Part shown: one piece after another, positions 36,242-43,799 of the stretch
Layout of the letters: each line of letters starts with the position of its first letter
Numbering within the stretch: the first letter of the stretch is position 1
Source: Caldilineaceae bacterium
GTDB lineage: Bacteria; Chloroflexota; Anaerolineae; Caldilineales; Caldilineaceae
Length of the DNA stretch: 43,799 nt
Assembly: GCA_022821585.1 (NCBI GenBank)
Contig: JAJEDI010000091.1
Span: 113,547 to 157,345, forward strand
Direction of reading: 5' to 3'
The notes under the pieces: model-generated
Database searches by the model: none
Told to the model about the DNA's origin: nothing
What the model saw: the letters and a program-made list of their open reading frames with translations, nothing else
Translations under genes and position numbers: made by a program

Positions 36242-37417
36242 ATGGCAGCAGACGGGCAGCTCGTCACGGTGCAGAAGGTCGAGCCCGCTTCCAATCCCGT
36301 CCAGGACGAAGACCTGGAACAGTACGGCGAAGACCTCTCGGGCCTCACAATCGTCGACGTTGACGTGCACGTGGACGACACGCTCATGTACATGCTCGAC
36401 TACATGGAGGGCCACTTTCGTAAGCGAATGGAAACCGTCCTCCAGGCCGACTTCAAGGGCGAGCCAGGCAACTCTCTGCGTAACATGATCGCCCACATCG
36501 CCTGGTTGGGCTCATCCTATGACAAGCCGCCGCGCGCAAAGCTTGCGACCAAAGAAGATCTGCTTGCGAGAATGGAAAAGGGAATCATCGACTACAGTAT
36601 TCTCTTCCCCAGCGAGCTCCTTCCTGTCGGCTATCTGCCGGAACCGGAGTGGGCGGCTGCCTTAGCCACAGCTTACAACCAGTACATGGTTGACGCCTAC
36701 AACAATCTGGCCGGCGTCAAGATAGCCATCGTTGTCGCGCCGCAGCACCCAGACCGGGCAGCCGAAGAGATCGACCTTCACGCCGCCCATCCCGATGTTG
36801 TCAGCGTCTGCATACCCGATGTGGGCGTCAATCCGCCGATAGGAGACGAGAAGTACCGGCCGATCTTTGAAGCCGCGGCCAGACACGACCTCCCCATCAG
36901 CTTCCATGGCATAGAGGCACTTATCCACGACAACTATCCGCTGCGGGTGGCCCATTTTCATACACTCATGCAGGTCAACAGCATGGGGTTTCCCTTTACT
37001 TCAATGCTGCAGATCATGTCGGTCGTTTGCGCCGGCATCCCTGTCCGATTCCCCAACCTGAAATTCGCCATTCTCGAGGCCGGACTCACGTGGATGCCCT
37101 TTATCATGTACCGTCTCGATGCTGCATACTTGCGCTACCGCACAGAGCTGCCTGCCCTGGAGAAAAAGCCAAGCGACTACATCCGCGATTGGTACATCGG
37201 CACGCACGAACTTGAAGCGCTCCCCCGGCGAGGCGATCTGGTAAAGCTGATTGAGTTGTACCAGGGCCACGAAACGACAATGTGGGCCTCGGACTGGCCG
37301 CACCTGGAACGGGACCTGATTGCGGGGTTCATGCGCTATGAAATGGATGATGAACTCCGTCGAAAAATCCTGGGCGAGAATGCACTCAGATTCTTTGGGC
37401 TGACGCCGCGAAAATGA
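36242..37417 (+). CDS. Amidohydrolase 2 family metal-dependent hydrolase/decarboxylase
   Basis: 391-residue TIM-barrel protein of the ACMSD-like amidohydrolase family. It begins its core with IVDVDVHVDD, carries ISFHGIEA and HFHTLMQ in the middle, and ends with WASDWPHLE, where the Asp matches the family's metal/catalytic Asp. The ATG follows GGAG by eight bases. It overlaps the Rieske gene by four bases (ATGA), so the two are probably made together. Members hydrolyse or decarboxylate carboxylated rings and related small acids; the substrate is not known. Confidence 0.83.
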   Translation: MAADGQLVTVQKVEPASNPVQDEDLEQYGEDLSGLTIVDVDVHVDDTLMYMLDYMEGHFRKRMETVLQADFKGEPGNSLRNMIAHIAWLGSSYDKPPRAKLATKEDLLARMEKGIIDYSILFPSELLPVGYLPEPEWAAALATAYNQYMVDAYNNLAGVKIAIVVAPQHPDRAAEEIDLHAAHPDVVSVCIPDVGVNPPIGDEKYRPIFEAAARHDLPISFHGIEALIHDNYPLRVAHFHTLMQVNSMGFPFTSMLQIMSVVCAGIPVRFPNLKFAILEAGLTWMPFIMYRLDAAYLRYRTELPALEKKPSDYIRDWYIGTHELEALPRRGDLVKLIELYQGHETTMWASDWPHLERDLIAGFMRYEMDDELRRKILGENALRFFGLTPRK

Positions 37418-37806
37418 CGCCTGACAAGCAACCTTCTCTCAGAAGCCGCTCGCGAAGAAAGATCCCCGTCGCCCCGCTGCACGACTTCCCGCCCGGCACA
37501 CGTATGGAGGTCAAGGTCGGCAGCGTACAGATCGCAGTCTTCAACGTTGGCGGTGACTTCTATGCACTCTATGGCCGCTGCCCGCACCAGTCCGCGCCTT
37601 TGAGCCGGGGACGCCTGCAGGGCACCGTAATCTGCAACGCCGAAACGTGCTGGAAAACTGAATGGGCCCATGACGGAGAAGTGCTTGTCTGCCCCGGTCA
37701 CGGCATGGAATACCACATTCGGAGTGGCAAGGCTTTTGGCTACAACCTCAGGCTGCGTACTTACGAGGTTGTGGTTGAGGACGGGCAGGTCAAGCTGGTC
37801 ATGTAA
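37414..37806 (+). CDS. Rieske [2Fe-2S] ferredoxin-like protein
   Basis: 130 residues with the two cluster loops CPHQSAPL and CPGHGMEYH, giving Cys-x-His and Cys-x2-His ligands. The spacing between loops (about 34 residues) is longer than the 15-17 of classical Rieske ferredoxins and contains two more cysteines (ICNAETC). No membrane segment, so it should be a soluble electron carrier or a subunit. It is translationally coupled to the amidohydrolase, but no Rieske oxygenase alpha subunit or reductase is nearby. Confidence 0.85.
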   Translation: MTPDKQPSLRSRSRRKIPVAPLHDFPPGTRMEVKVGSVQIAVFNVGGDFYALYGRCPHQSAPLSRGRLQGTVICNAETCWKTEWAHDGEVLVCPGHGMEYHIRSGKAFGYNLRLRTYEVVVEDGQVKLVM

Positions 37807-37861
37807 TGGCAGTGCAGGCCGTCAAATCCTACTTCTGGCATTCATTTGGTAAGAGGCACTG

Positions 37862-39109
37862 ATGGAAAATGAGAACGCAGTTGCTCGCCCTGTCCGGCAG
37901 GCTGAATTCGGCGAACCGATACCCGTTACGATTGAAGACATGCTGAATGAGATCAGAAACCAGGGCCCGGCCATCCCGGCGGTGATGGATTCGGTACAGC
38001 CGCAGCTCGAAGCGCTGGATCCCGCCCTCCTCGCGGAGAGTTCACATATCTACATCACAGGTTGCGGTGACTCTTACTTTGCGGGTCTGGCCGCCCGCTA
38101 CGCATTTGCCCGCTATGCAGGCGTTCCCACTGAAGCGCTGGAAGCGCTTGAGTTCGGCCGCTATGCCGCCGAATTCGTTCCGCCCGGCTCCCTCGTCTTC
38201 GGCATCTCCAATTCCGGCAAGGCCACCCGCTCCGTTGAAGCGCTCGTCAACGCGCGCCTCGGCGGCGCCAGCACGGTCGCCATTACCGGCAACACTGAAG
38301 GCTGGCTGGCACAGGAGGCCGACACCATTCTCGATCAGAGCATTCGACTTGGAGGCGAGCTGATAGGAATGCCCAGCAACCTGGCCACTGATGTTGATAA
38401 CGACAAGCCCCGCCGCGGCTCCTTCGGCCTGGTCAACTACTTGGCCAGCCTGACCACTCTCTATCTGATCGCCTTCCAGACCGGGGTCATGCGCGGCCGC
38501 CTGTCGGAGGAGCAGGCCGACGACCTCCGAGCTGAGCTTCGGTCCACGGCCGGTTTGATCGCCGAGACGGTGCGTATCTGCACACCCGCGGCTGAAGCCT
38601 ACGCTGAGAAGGTCAGAGACGTTGAGAGTTACACCTTCCTCGGCTCAGGCCCCAGCATTGCCACCGGCCTGTTCTACGCTGCTAAAACCTATGAACTTCC
38701 GCGCGTTTACGGCGTCTCCCAGGAGTTGGAAGAGTGGGCGCACGAGCAGTTCTTTCTTACCGGAAGAGGCACGCAGGTTCTATTCATCGCTCCGCGCGGC
38801 CGCAGCGTCAGCCGCATCCGAGAGCTGCTGCACACGACCCAGACCATGGGGGGGTACGGTGTCGTCGTCACCGACGAGAGCAACCCTGAGCTCGCCGAGA
38901 CAGCCGATGTGACGCTGCCGGTCGCCGGTTCCGTTTCAGAAGCGCTGTCCCCGCTTGTTTACTGCGTCCCCGGCCAGCTCTTCGCCACCTATCTGGCCAA
39001 GTCCCGTGGCCGGCTGGCGTTCGAATTTGACTCCCCGCTCCAATATGAGATGAACATGCGCACGATCCAGGAGAGCCAGCTGATTGAGTTTCATCCTGCT
39101 CCAGGATGA
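37862..39109 (+). CDS. SIS-domain sugar-phosphate isomerase/deaminase (GlmS/AgaS-like)
   Basis: 415 residues with two SIS domains, like the isomerase half of GlmS without the glutaminase half. First SIS: ITGCGDSYFAGLAA and ISNSGKATRSVEA, where Ser/Thr-rich loops bind the phosphosugar; second SIS: FLGSGPSIATGLFYAAKTYE and SQELEEWAHEQFF. The ATG follows AAGAGG. It overlaps the PfkB kinase by four bases (ATGA). Probably isomerises or deaminates a phosphorylated (amino) sugar. Confidence 0.82.
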   Translation: MENENAVARPVRQAEFGEPIPVTIEDMLNEIRNQGPAIPAVMDSVQPQLEALDPALLAESSHIYITGCGDSYFAGLAARYAFARYAGVPTEALEALEFGRYAAEFVPPGSLVFGISNSGKATRSVEALVNARLGGASTVAITGNTEGWLAQEADTILDQSIRLGGELIGMPSNLATDVDNDKPRRGSFGLVNYLASLTTLYLIAFQTGVMRGRLSEEQADDLRAELRSTAGLIAETVRICTPAAEAYAEKVRDVESYTFLGSGPSIATGLFYAAKTYELPRVYGVSQELEEWAHEQFFLTGRGTQVLFIAPRGRSVSRIRELLHTTQTMGGYGVVVTDESNPELAETADVTLPVAGSVSEALSPLVYCVPGQLFATYLAKSRGRLAFEFDSPLQYEMNMRTIQESQLIEFHPAPG

Positions 39110-40092
39110 GTTCCAGCGGTTCGACCGGGACGGGACTCATCGTCTGTGATCATCTGTACGACCTCATCGTTGTGGGTGTGACCTGCACCGAAGAAATCAT
39201 CGCAGTGCCCTCACTCCCCGCGCTTGACAGTCATGGCGAAGTCGAGATCCGTGGCCGCTGGCGGGGGGTCGGCGGCAACGGTCTCAATGTCGCCGTGCAC
39301 GCTGCCCGCCTGGGGGCAGACGCGGCTCTCATCTCCAAGATTCCAAGAAACATCTGGCCGGAGGTGACCGCTGCGCTCAAGAACTCTGGGGTGGACGCCT
39401 CCCTTTTGGTGCCCGAGTACGACCTACCAGCCCCGGACGTCATGCTCGTCACCGACGATCAGGGTGAATATTGCGTTTTCGTCTCAGACCGCACCGGGCT
39501 CGCCTTCTTTCCCGAAGACGTCGACCATGAAACAGGTCTGCCCGCCCGCTATGTGCATATAGATGGCTTCACTCTGGGCGCGTTGGACCTCGAGCCGCAG
39601 GCTGAAGCCGCCTGCCGTTTGCTTGATCTGGCCAGCGGATCGGGCACCGCACTGTCCGTAGACCTGAATCGAGCCATCTGCGACAAGCAGCCGGAACGCG
39701 TCAGGAGAGTAGTCCCGCATGCCGACGTACTCTTTGCAAATGCCTACGAGGCGCTGGCGCTTACAGAGGCGTCCACCCTCGAGGAAGCTGTCTTCATTCT
39801 TGTCGATTGGGGTGTGCCTGCAGTGGTCGTCAAGAATGGGAGCGCAGGCCTGATCTGTGCAACGCGCCAGAGACTGGACTGCCTGCCTGCCTTCGATCTC
39901 CCAGTCGCTGATTCGGTGGGGGCAGGCGACGGCGTGGCGGCGGGAACACTCTGGGGCCTTCTGCGCGGCCTCGATCTGCATGACGCAGCCGGGATCGGCG
40001 CCGCCGTCGCCGCGCTGGTCTGCACCGGACACGGTTCTCAGGGCGCCGACTTTGATAGGGCGGACGTGGACCGACTTCTGGATCAGGCCTGA
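39106..40092 (+). CDS. PfkB-family carbohydrate kinase, copy 2
   Basis: 328-residue ribokinase-like kinase with N-terminal GVGGNGLNVAVHAARLGADA and C-terminal DSVGAGDGVAAG containing the catalytic Asp. Its start overlaps the SIS gene by four bases, and the next gene begins two bases after its stop, so it is the middle of a three-gene sugar-phosphate set. It differs clearly from the kinase at 26.1 kb and is likely to act on a different sugar. Confidence 0.85.
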   Translation: MSSSGSTGTGLIVCDHLYDLIVVGVTCTEEIIAVPSLPALDSHGEVEIRGRWRGVGGNGLNVAVHAARLGADAALISKIPRNIWPEVTAALKNSGVDASLLVPEYDLPAPDVMLVTDDQGEYCVFVSDRTGLAFFPEDVDHETGLPARYVHIDGFTLGALDLEPQAEAACRLLDLASGSGTALSVDLNRAICDKQPERVRRVVPHADVLFANAYEALALTEASTLEEAVFILVDWGVPAVVVKNGSAGLICATRQRLDCLPAFDLPVADSVGAGDGVAAGTLWGLLRGLDLHDAAGIGAAVAALVCTGHGSQGADFDRADVDRLLDQA

Positions 40093-40094
40093 CG

Positions 40095-41066
40095 ATGCCA
40101 TCACCACCCGACAGCCGGCTACTTACCGCAGTACCACAGCCTGTTCGCCAACTGCTTGAAGACATCGAACGGACAGGCCCCCACGGCACGAGCGCCGTAA
40201 TTGGTTTGTATGGACGCGCGCTGGAAATGCTGGCAAGGGAAAGCACGGACATTTCCGGAAGTGAGCTCGCCGAACGTGCCCTGGCCCTGATCGACTTCTT
40301 TCTGAACACGCGCGGGCGATTCACCGGTGCCGTCACCAACAGTTTCTCTTTTTTGCGCATTCAGTTACGTGACCTACCGGCAGATAGCCGCGGTGTAGAG
40401 GATGTTTATACGACGCTTATGGAGTTTAGTGGCAAGCTGGAAGAGGATCGGCAAGGTAGGCTGGACGCCGTTGCCACTGCCGGGGCAGCTGAACTGGCTG
40501 GGGCAGAGTGCTTGCTTCTCTATGATTATAGCAGCACGGTGTTCAAAGTAGTGGAGGCACTGGCCCCGCGCAGTGAAGAGTTGAGACTGGTCGTGCCTGA
40601 AAGTAGAACTTGCAACGGCGGGCTGCCGATCCTCCGTCATGGGAAAGCGTTGGAATGCGGGCTATGGTTGATTCCCGATGTTACGCTCGCATTCGCCTTA
40701 CCCAAGTGCGACGCCGTCCTCGTAGGTGTGGAATCGTTCTTCAGCGACGGTTCCTTCACCAATACGGTCGGCTCGCTGACAGCGGCAATTGCGGCCAAGC
40801 ATTTCGCCGTCCCCTTCTACGCCGTAACCGATCTGACTAAAGCGGACCAAGAGGGTAGCAGAGACATCCAGGCTCTACGAACTTTCTCAGAACCGCTGGC
40901 TGGACATTCCTTACTTGACGACGAGGTAGGCGTTGAGATGACCTATCCGCCGCTGGAAAGGGTGCCGGGGCACCTGGTAACAGCGTATATTACCGAGAAC
41001 GGAGTCGTGAAACCAGGGGAGGTCTGGTCGGCTGCCCAGTCAATATCCGATGGCGGAGGTGCGTAA
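40095..41066 (+). CDS. eIF-2B alpha/MtnA-fold protein, probably catalytically atypical
   Basis: 323 residues. The C-terminal half has the Rossmann-like eIF-2B/MtnA fold: LLYDYSSTVFKVVEAL, LVVPESRTCNGG, DAVLVGVESFFSDGSFTNTVGS and VPFYAVTDL, ending VTAYITENGVVKP, each alignable by eye with family blocks. The catalytic Asp of MtnA and ribose-1,5-bisphosphate isomerase (GAD-xxxx-NG) is replaced by Glu (GVES), as in eIF2B regulatory subunits, and no Cys is seen in the usual catalytic loop. Either a divergent sugar-phosphate isomerase or a ligand-binding regulator for the kinase/SIS pair. It is the last gene of the operon. Confidence 0.75.
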   Translation: MPSPPDSRLLTAVPQPVRQLLEDIERTGPHGTSAVIGLYGRALEMLARESTDISGSELAERALALIDFFLNTRGRFTGAVTNSFSFLRIQLRDLPADSRGVEDVYTTLMEFSGKLEEDRQGRLDAVATAGAAELAGAECLLLYDYSSTVFKVVEALAPRSEELRLVVPESRTCNGGLPILRHGKALECGLWLIPDVTLAFALPKCDAVLVGVESFFSDGSFTNTVGSLTAAIAAKHFAVPFYAVTDLTKADQEGSRDIQALRTFSEPLAGHSLLDDEVGVEMTYPPLERVPGHLVTAYITENGVVKPGEVWSAAQSISDGGGA

Positions 41067-41136
41067 GACTTGCATCCAGGGATTCTGAGTGACCCGTCGT
41101 TGCCGCGCCTCAAAAATGCAAACCGCTTCAAGGACT

Positions 41137-42018
41137 CTAGCCCGCTTCTTCGACCGGTTGAAACGGTACCTTTTCTACGGGCGTAAGGTCGTACTTTTCC
41201 CAGTGATACTGGAATTCAGTCGACTTCCACTCCTTGTAGACCTCTTTCCACGAAAGCCTGCCCTGGGGGGGGGTCAAGACCAAGTCCATGACCGGATCTG
41301 AGGCCCTCTGGTAGCGATAGTCAACCGAGAGCCGAATCCGATTCCCGGACAGGTTAGGCAGACCCTTATGCACGGTGTGGCTGTGGAAGAATAGTATATC
41401 TCCATCTTCGAATGGGCTTGAGACCCACTCTCCGCCGATCTTCTCGAAATGAGCCCGCAGGCCACCCGCGCCGAGGGACCGAGAGACAGGCAGGATCCCA
41501 TGCTTGTGGGAACCGGACAGAACGCTCAAGCCGCCCATGCTGTGCGGGCAGTCGCCCAGCGGTAGCCAGGCTGTCCAAACATCGGGGGTCCCCTGGATGT
41601 GCACAAAGTCCTGGTGGGCCGGGGTCGTCTGTTCCAGGTTCGTGGGAAAAATGAAGCGGGCGATATTGCTGGGTTGAAGGAAAACGTCGTCACCGAGAAG
41701 ATGGCTGATGACGCTCACAATCGCCTCGTCGTGGGCAAGCGTGTGAAACGATTCCAACCGCTGGACCATGTCATACACCGGTGAAAACTCAGGCTCGCCC
41801 GACACATGAGGCGCATGACTGGTGATTGTCTCATTGGGGTCGTCCCCGGCGTCGATCCATCCGACCTCTCGCAAGACCGAAATAATGTCGCTGCGGGCCT
41901 CAAGGATGGCTTCCTTGCTTACGAAGTCCCGAATAAAGAGATAGCCGTCACGGTCAGCTTGCCGGCGCAGGGCATTCCCGTCGTTCTTGATGTTACTGGA
42001 ATCAACAAACGAATTCAT
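41137..42018 (-). CDS. Phytanoyl-CoA dioxygenase (PhyH) family oxygenase, copy 3
   Basis: 293-residue Fe(II)/2-oxoglutarate oxygenase. HxD ligands in PAHQDFVHI, distal His in FFHSHTVHKGLPN, then NRIRLSVDYRY with the likely 2-oxoglutarate Arg. It starts at an ATG preceded by AGGAAGAACAGGAAA. It lies 72 bases downstream of the OppC-like permease on the minus strand, so it may be the last gene of that operon. The substrate is unknown. Confidence 0.86.
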   Translation of the reverse strand: MNSFVDSSNIKNDGNALRRQADRDGYLFIRDFVSKEAILEARSDIISVLREVGWIDAGDDPNETITSHAPHVSGEPEFSPVYDMVQRLESFHTLAHDEAIVSVISHLLGDDVFLQPSNIARFIFPTNLEQTTPAHQDFVHIQGTPDVWTAWLPLGDCPHSMGGLSVLSGSHKHGILPVSRSLGAGGLRAHFEKIGGEWVSSPFEDGDILFFHSHTVHKGLPNLSGNRIRLSVDYRYQRASDPVMDLVLTPPQGRLSWKEVYKEWKSTEFQYHWEKYDLTPVEKVPFQPVEEAG

Positions 42019-42090
42019 TTTCCTGTTCTTCCTTTTGACAGCGTTGAAAGGCCCGATTGCAGCGACCGGTCGGGAAAGTGCGAAAGAGCA

Positions 42091-43242
42091 CTAGACGTGT
42101 GTATAGGGATCAGAAGCGTCCCGCAGACCGTCGCCGACGAAATTGAATGCCAGAATGGTGACCACGACGAAGACAGTCGGCAAAAGGAGCCAGGGCGACA
42201 ACGCGAGAACGCGAATCGCCTGCGCGTCCTTCAGCAGTACGCCCCAACTGATTGCCGGCGGCTGCAATCCCAGACCGATAAAGCTGAGCGCAGTCTCACC
42301 TAAAATCATCTGTGGGATCGCAAGTGTAAGTCGGGCAATTATGTAGCTCAGAAACGACGGGAGAAGATAACGGAAAATGATTCTCAGGTTGCTCGCCCCG
42401 TCCAACTCCGCCGCACCGACAAAGTCTTCCTCACGCAGCGCGAAAAAGCGGCCCCTCACAACTCGAGCGATGCTTGTCCAGCCGACCGTTGACAAAATGA
42501 TGACGATCGCGAAGTAGGTCCTGACAACTGGCCAGTCCGAAGGCAGGGCGATGCTCAGGGCCATCCATAGCGGCAGCGTTGGCAGGGCGCGCAATGATTC
42601 GATGATGCGCTGGATCACCATGTCGACCGTGCCGCCTAAATAGCCTGACAGCCCGCCGAACAAGATGCCAAGGAAGAAACTCATGGCAACGCCCACCAAC
42701 CCGATTGTGAGCGAGATACGAGCCCCGTAGACGATTCGGGTGAACAGATCGCGGCCAACCGTATCCTGTCCGAGCAGCGAAAGACGGGCATCGGGGTCCT
42801 GGAGCCCAAACAGGTGAATTTCGCTCTCAAAAAGGCCCCAAAGCTTGTATTCGTCGCTGCGCACAAAGAGCCCCAGCGGTTGCATCACGGTCTCATCTTC
42901 CACAAAGATCGCGGCGTAGGTGACACTGTCCAAAGTCTTCTTGAAGGGATGCACGAAGGGCCGCAGGTGAAAGTTTCCATCCGGATCGACAAATCGAATG
43001 CGGTGAGGAGGCGCCAGTGTCAGCTCTTCTCTGAAATCAGTGGGGTCGTATGGCGCGACAAACTCGGCGAAGATGGCGACAGAATAGAAGACTCCCAGAA
43101 CAATCAGCGAGATCACCGCCAGCCTGTGCCGCAAAAAACGCCAGCGAATAAGCTGCCACTGTGATGCTACCAGAACTCTTTGGTCTGTCTGGTCTGCGGC
43201 GGCAACTCCGTCGAGTGGCGCCGTGCCCGCGGCCTGCGTCAT
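42091..43242 (-). CDS. Peptide-type ABC importer permease, OppC-like with long periplasmic insertion
   Basis: 383-residue permease, about 80 longer than typical OppC/DppC. After the first helix a long soluble segment (about residues 75-155) contains FVDPDGNFHLRPFVHPF and a Trp/Glu-rich stretch before the usual LLGQDTVGRDLFTRIVYG. The EAA loop is EEDFVGAAELDGASNLRIIF, and it ends VGDGLRDASDPYT. The ATG overlaps the OppD-like stop (ATGA, 43239-43242), showing an opp-type gene order. The OppB-like partner is not in the window. Confidence 0.9.
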   Translation of the reverse strand: MTQAAGTAPLDGVAAADQTDQRVLVASQWQLIRWRFLRHRLAVISLIVLGVFYSVAIFAEFVAPYDPTDFREELTLAPPHRIRFVDPDGNFHLRPFVHPFKKTLDSVTYAAIFVEDETVMQPLGLFVRSDEYKLWGLFESEIHLFGLQDPDARLSLLGQDTVGRDLFTRIVYGARISLTIGLVGVAMSFFLGILFGGLSGYLGGTVDMVIQRIIESLRALPTLPLWMALSIALPSDWPVVRTYFAIVIILSTVGWTSIARVVRGRFFALREEDFVGAAELDGASNLRIIFRYLLPSFLSYIIARLTLAIPQMILGETALSFIGLGLQPPAISWGVLLKDAQAIRVLALSPWLLLPTVFVVVTILAFNFVGDGLRDASDPYTHV

Positions 43243-43660
43243 TCGCTTCCTCTTTCTTCATTTTGAAGACCGCCGGCGATGCCGGTTAGCTCCAGGCTTT
43301 CGGCAAAGTGGCATGCGGAAAAGTGCGATTGTCCGTCACCTACTCCGACGTCAGCCAGGTCTGGCGCCTCCTGCCGGCATCGGTCCTCAGCATAGCGGCA
43401 GCGGGGATGAAAGGCGCAGCCGGTAGGCAAATTGCCTAGGTCGGCAATTTCCCCTGCAAGGACGATTCGCTCCCTGTGTTTCGTGTCGGGATCGGGGTTC
43501 GGTGCCGCCGAAATCAGGGCCTCGGTGTAAGGGTGCCTGGGGCTTGTATACAGCTCCTCTGTTTCGCCGATCTCTACGATCTTGCCTGCGTACATCACTG
43601 CAACCCGGTCGGCCTCGTACTTAACCACCGCCAGATTGTGCGCCACGAACAGATAGGTAA
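43239..43660 (-). pseudogene. OppD/DppD-like ATPase, 5' part cut off by an insertion element
   Basis: Only the last third of a peptide-importer ATPase is present: LTYLFVAHNLAVV (H-loop region; the usual SHD is AHN), ADRVAVMYAGKIVE, then the oligopeptide-transporter tail with HPYTEAL and CAFHPRCRYAEDRC. Walker A, Walker B and the signature are missing. Upstream of Leu-Thr-Tyr the sequence abruptly becomes AT-rich and unrelated, coinciding with the end of a probable IS. The remaining part of the gene would lie beyond the IS, outside the window. If the IS is real in the genome, this transporter is inactivated. Confidence 0.7.
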
Positions 43661-43674
43661 GGGAATTACAAAGA

Positions 43675-43719
43675 ATTTTAGCCAACCCCCTTGACAAGAC
43701 GCCAATTTTTGGCTAAAAT
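43675..43719. repeat. 11-bp inverted repeat covering the IS promoter
   Basis: ATTTTAGCCAA (43675-43685) and its exact reverse complement TTGGCTAAAAT (43709-43719) flank 23 bases that contain the -35; the right arm contains the whole -10. Possible transposase-binding or self-regulatory site, or an RNA-level hairpin. Confidence 0.6.
43691..43719 (+). promoter_or_regulatory. Strong sigma-70 promoter of the IS
   Basis: TTGACA (43691-43696), exactly 17 bases, TAAAAT (43714-43719). It is located about 40 bases before the transposase ATG, as in many insertion sequences. Confidence 0.7.
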
Positions 43720-43757
43720 AGTACCATAATTAAACAGTTTAGAAAAGGGGTTTAGTT

Positions 43758-43799
43758 ATGGCAAAAAAGGCACCGGGAAAGGCATATCGTAAGGGTATC
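43758..43799 (+). CDS. 5' end of a transposase, probably IS1595 family
   Basis: Only 14 codons are visible before the window ends: MAKKAPGKAYRKGI. I recognise this start (APGK-x-RKGI) as typical of IS1595-family DDE transposases, which carry a zinc ribbon and a DDNK-type catalytic domain further on; those parts are outside the window. AAGGGG lies upstream of the ATG. Confidence 0.6.
   Translation, partial: MAKKAPGKAYRKGI

Larger units (their letters stand above)
43661..43799 (+). mobile_element. Left end of a probable IS1595-family insertion sequence
   Basis: From about 43661 (GGGAATTACAAAG) base composition turns AT-rich and coding for OppD stops. A promoter and the beginning of a transposase-like gene follow. 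The far end, its inverted repeat and the target duplication are beyond the window, so the boundary is approximate. Confidence 0.6.

Noticed and set aside
1..43799. CRISPR array
   Set aside because: No regularly spaced direct repeats of CRISPR length; the only regular repeats are the 10-11 base units at 6.85-7.13 kb, far too short.

Overview
This window is a high-GC, densely coding bacterial chromosome segment. Several traits suggest a Chloroflexota lineage (Caldilineales/Anaerolineae or SAR202-like): many ABC importers with CxP-rich lipoprotein binding proteins, several phytanoyl-CoA-dioxygenase (PhyH) family enzymes, an amidohydrolase/Rieske pair, a dimethylformamidase-like protein and PfkB kinases. 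This is inferred from gene content only; there is no rRNA or other phylogenetic marker here, and I saw no convincing tRNA gene.

Layout. 0.2-5.0 kb: threonine synthase, a two-gene ABC-2 exporter and a second fold-type II PLP enzyme, all on +. 5.1-6.4 kb: xseA on -. 6.4-7.5 kb: a non-coding stretch with two arrays of helically phased TCGGGT-type direct repeats, ending in the promoter of an arsenic operon (arsR, arsM, MFS transporter; 7.5-10.1 kb). 10.2-17.3 kb: a minus-strand run copA, ccmF, CcmI-like membrane protein, zinc alcohol dehydrogenase and metallo-beta-lactamase-fold protein. 17.3-18.6 kb: non-coding, with four consecutive hairpins just before a dimethylformamidase large-subunit homologue (18.6-20.8 kb). 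21.6-27.1 kb: a sugar-type ABC importer (binding protein, MalF-like and MalG-like permeases), a PhyH-family dioxygenase and a PfkB kinase. 27.3-36.1 kb: a peptide/nickel-type binding protein, a complete ECF transporter (S, A, A, T), a second PhyH enzyme, then DppB- and DppC-like permeases. 36.2-41.1 kb: a tight operon of amidohydrolase, Rieske protein, SIS-domain sugar-phosphate isomerase, second PfkB kinase and eIF-2B-like protein. 41.1-43.7 kb, on -: a third PhyH enzyme, an OppC-like permease and a truncated OppD-like ATPase, cut by what looks like an IS1595-family element whose promoter and first 14 codons lie at the right edge.

How the genes fit together. The right half reads as a catabolic island: importers bring in small organic solutes, PhyH/Rieske/amidohydrolase enzymes modify or cleave them, and PfkB, SIS and eIF-2B-like proteins channel the sugar-phosphate products. 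No complete importer ATPase for the Dpp-type or Mal-type systems is present, so ATPases encoded elsewhere would have to serve them. The most unusual signals are the phased repeat arrays at 6.85-7.13 kb, the SIS-PfkB-eIF2B-like operon whose eIF-2B-like member lacks the usual isomerase signature, and an ECF module lying between a Dpp-type binding protein and its likely permeases.
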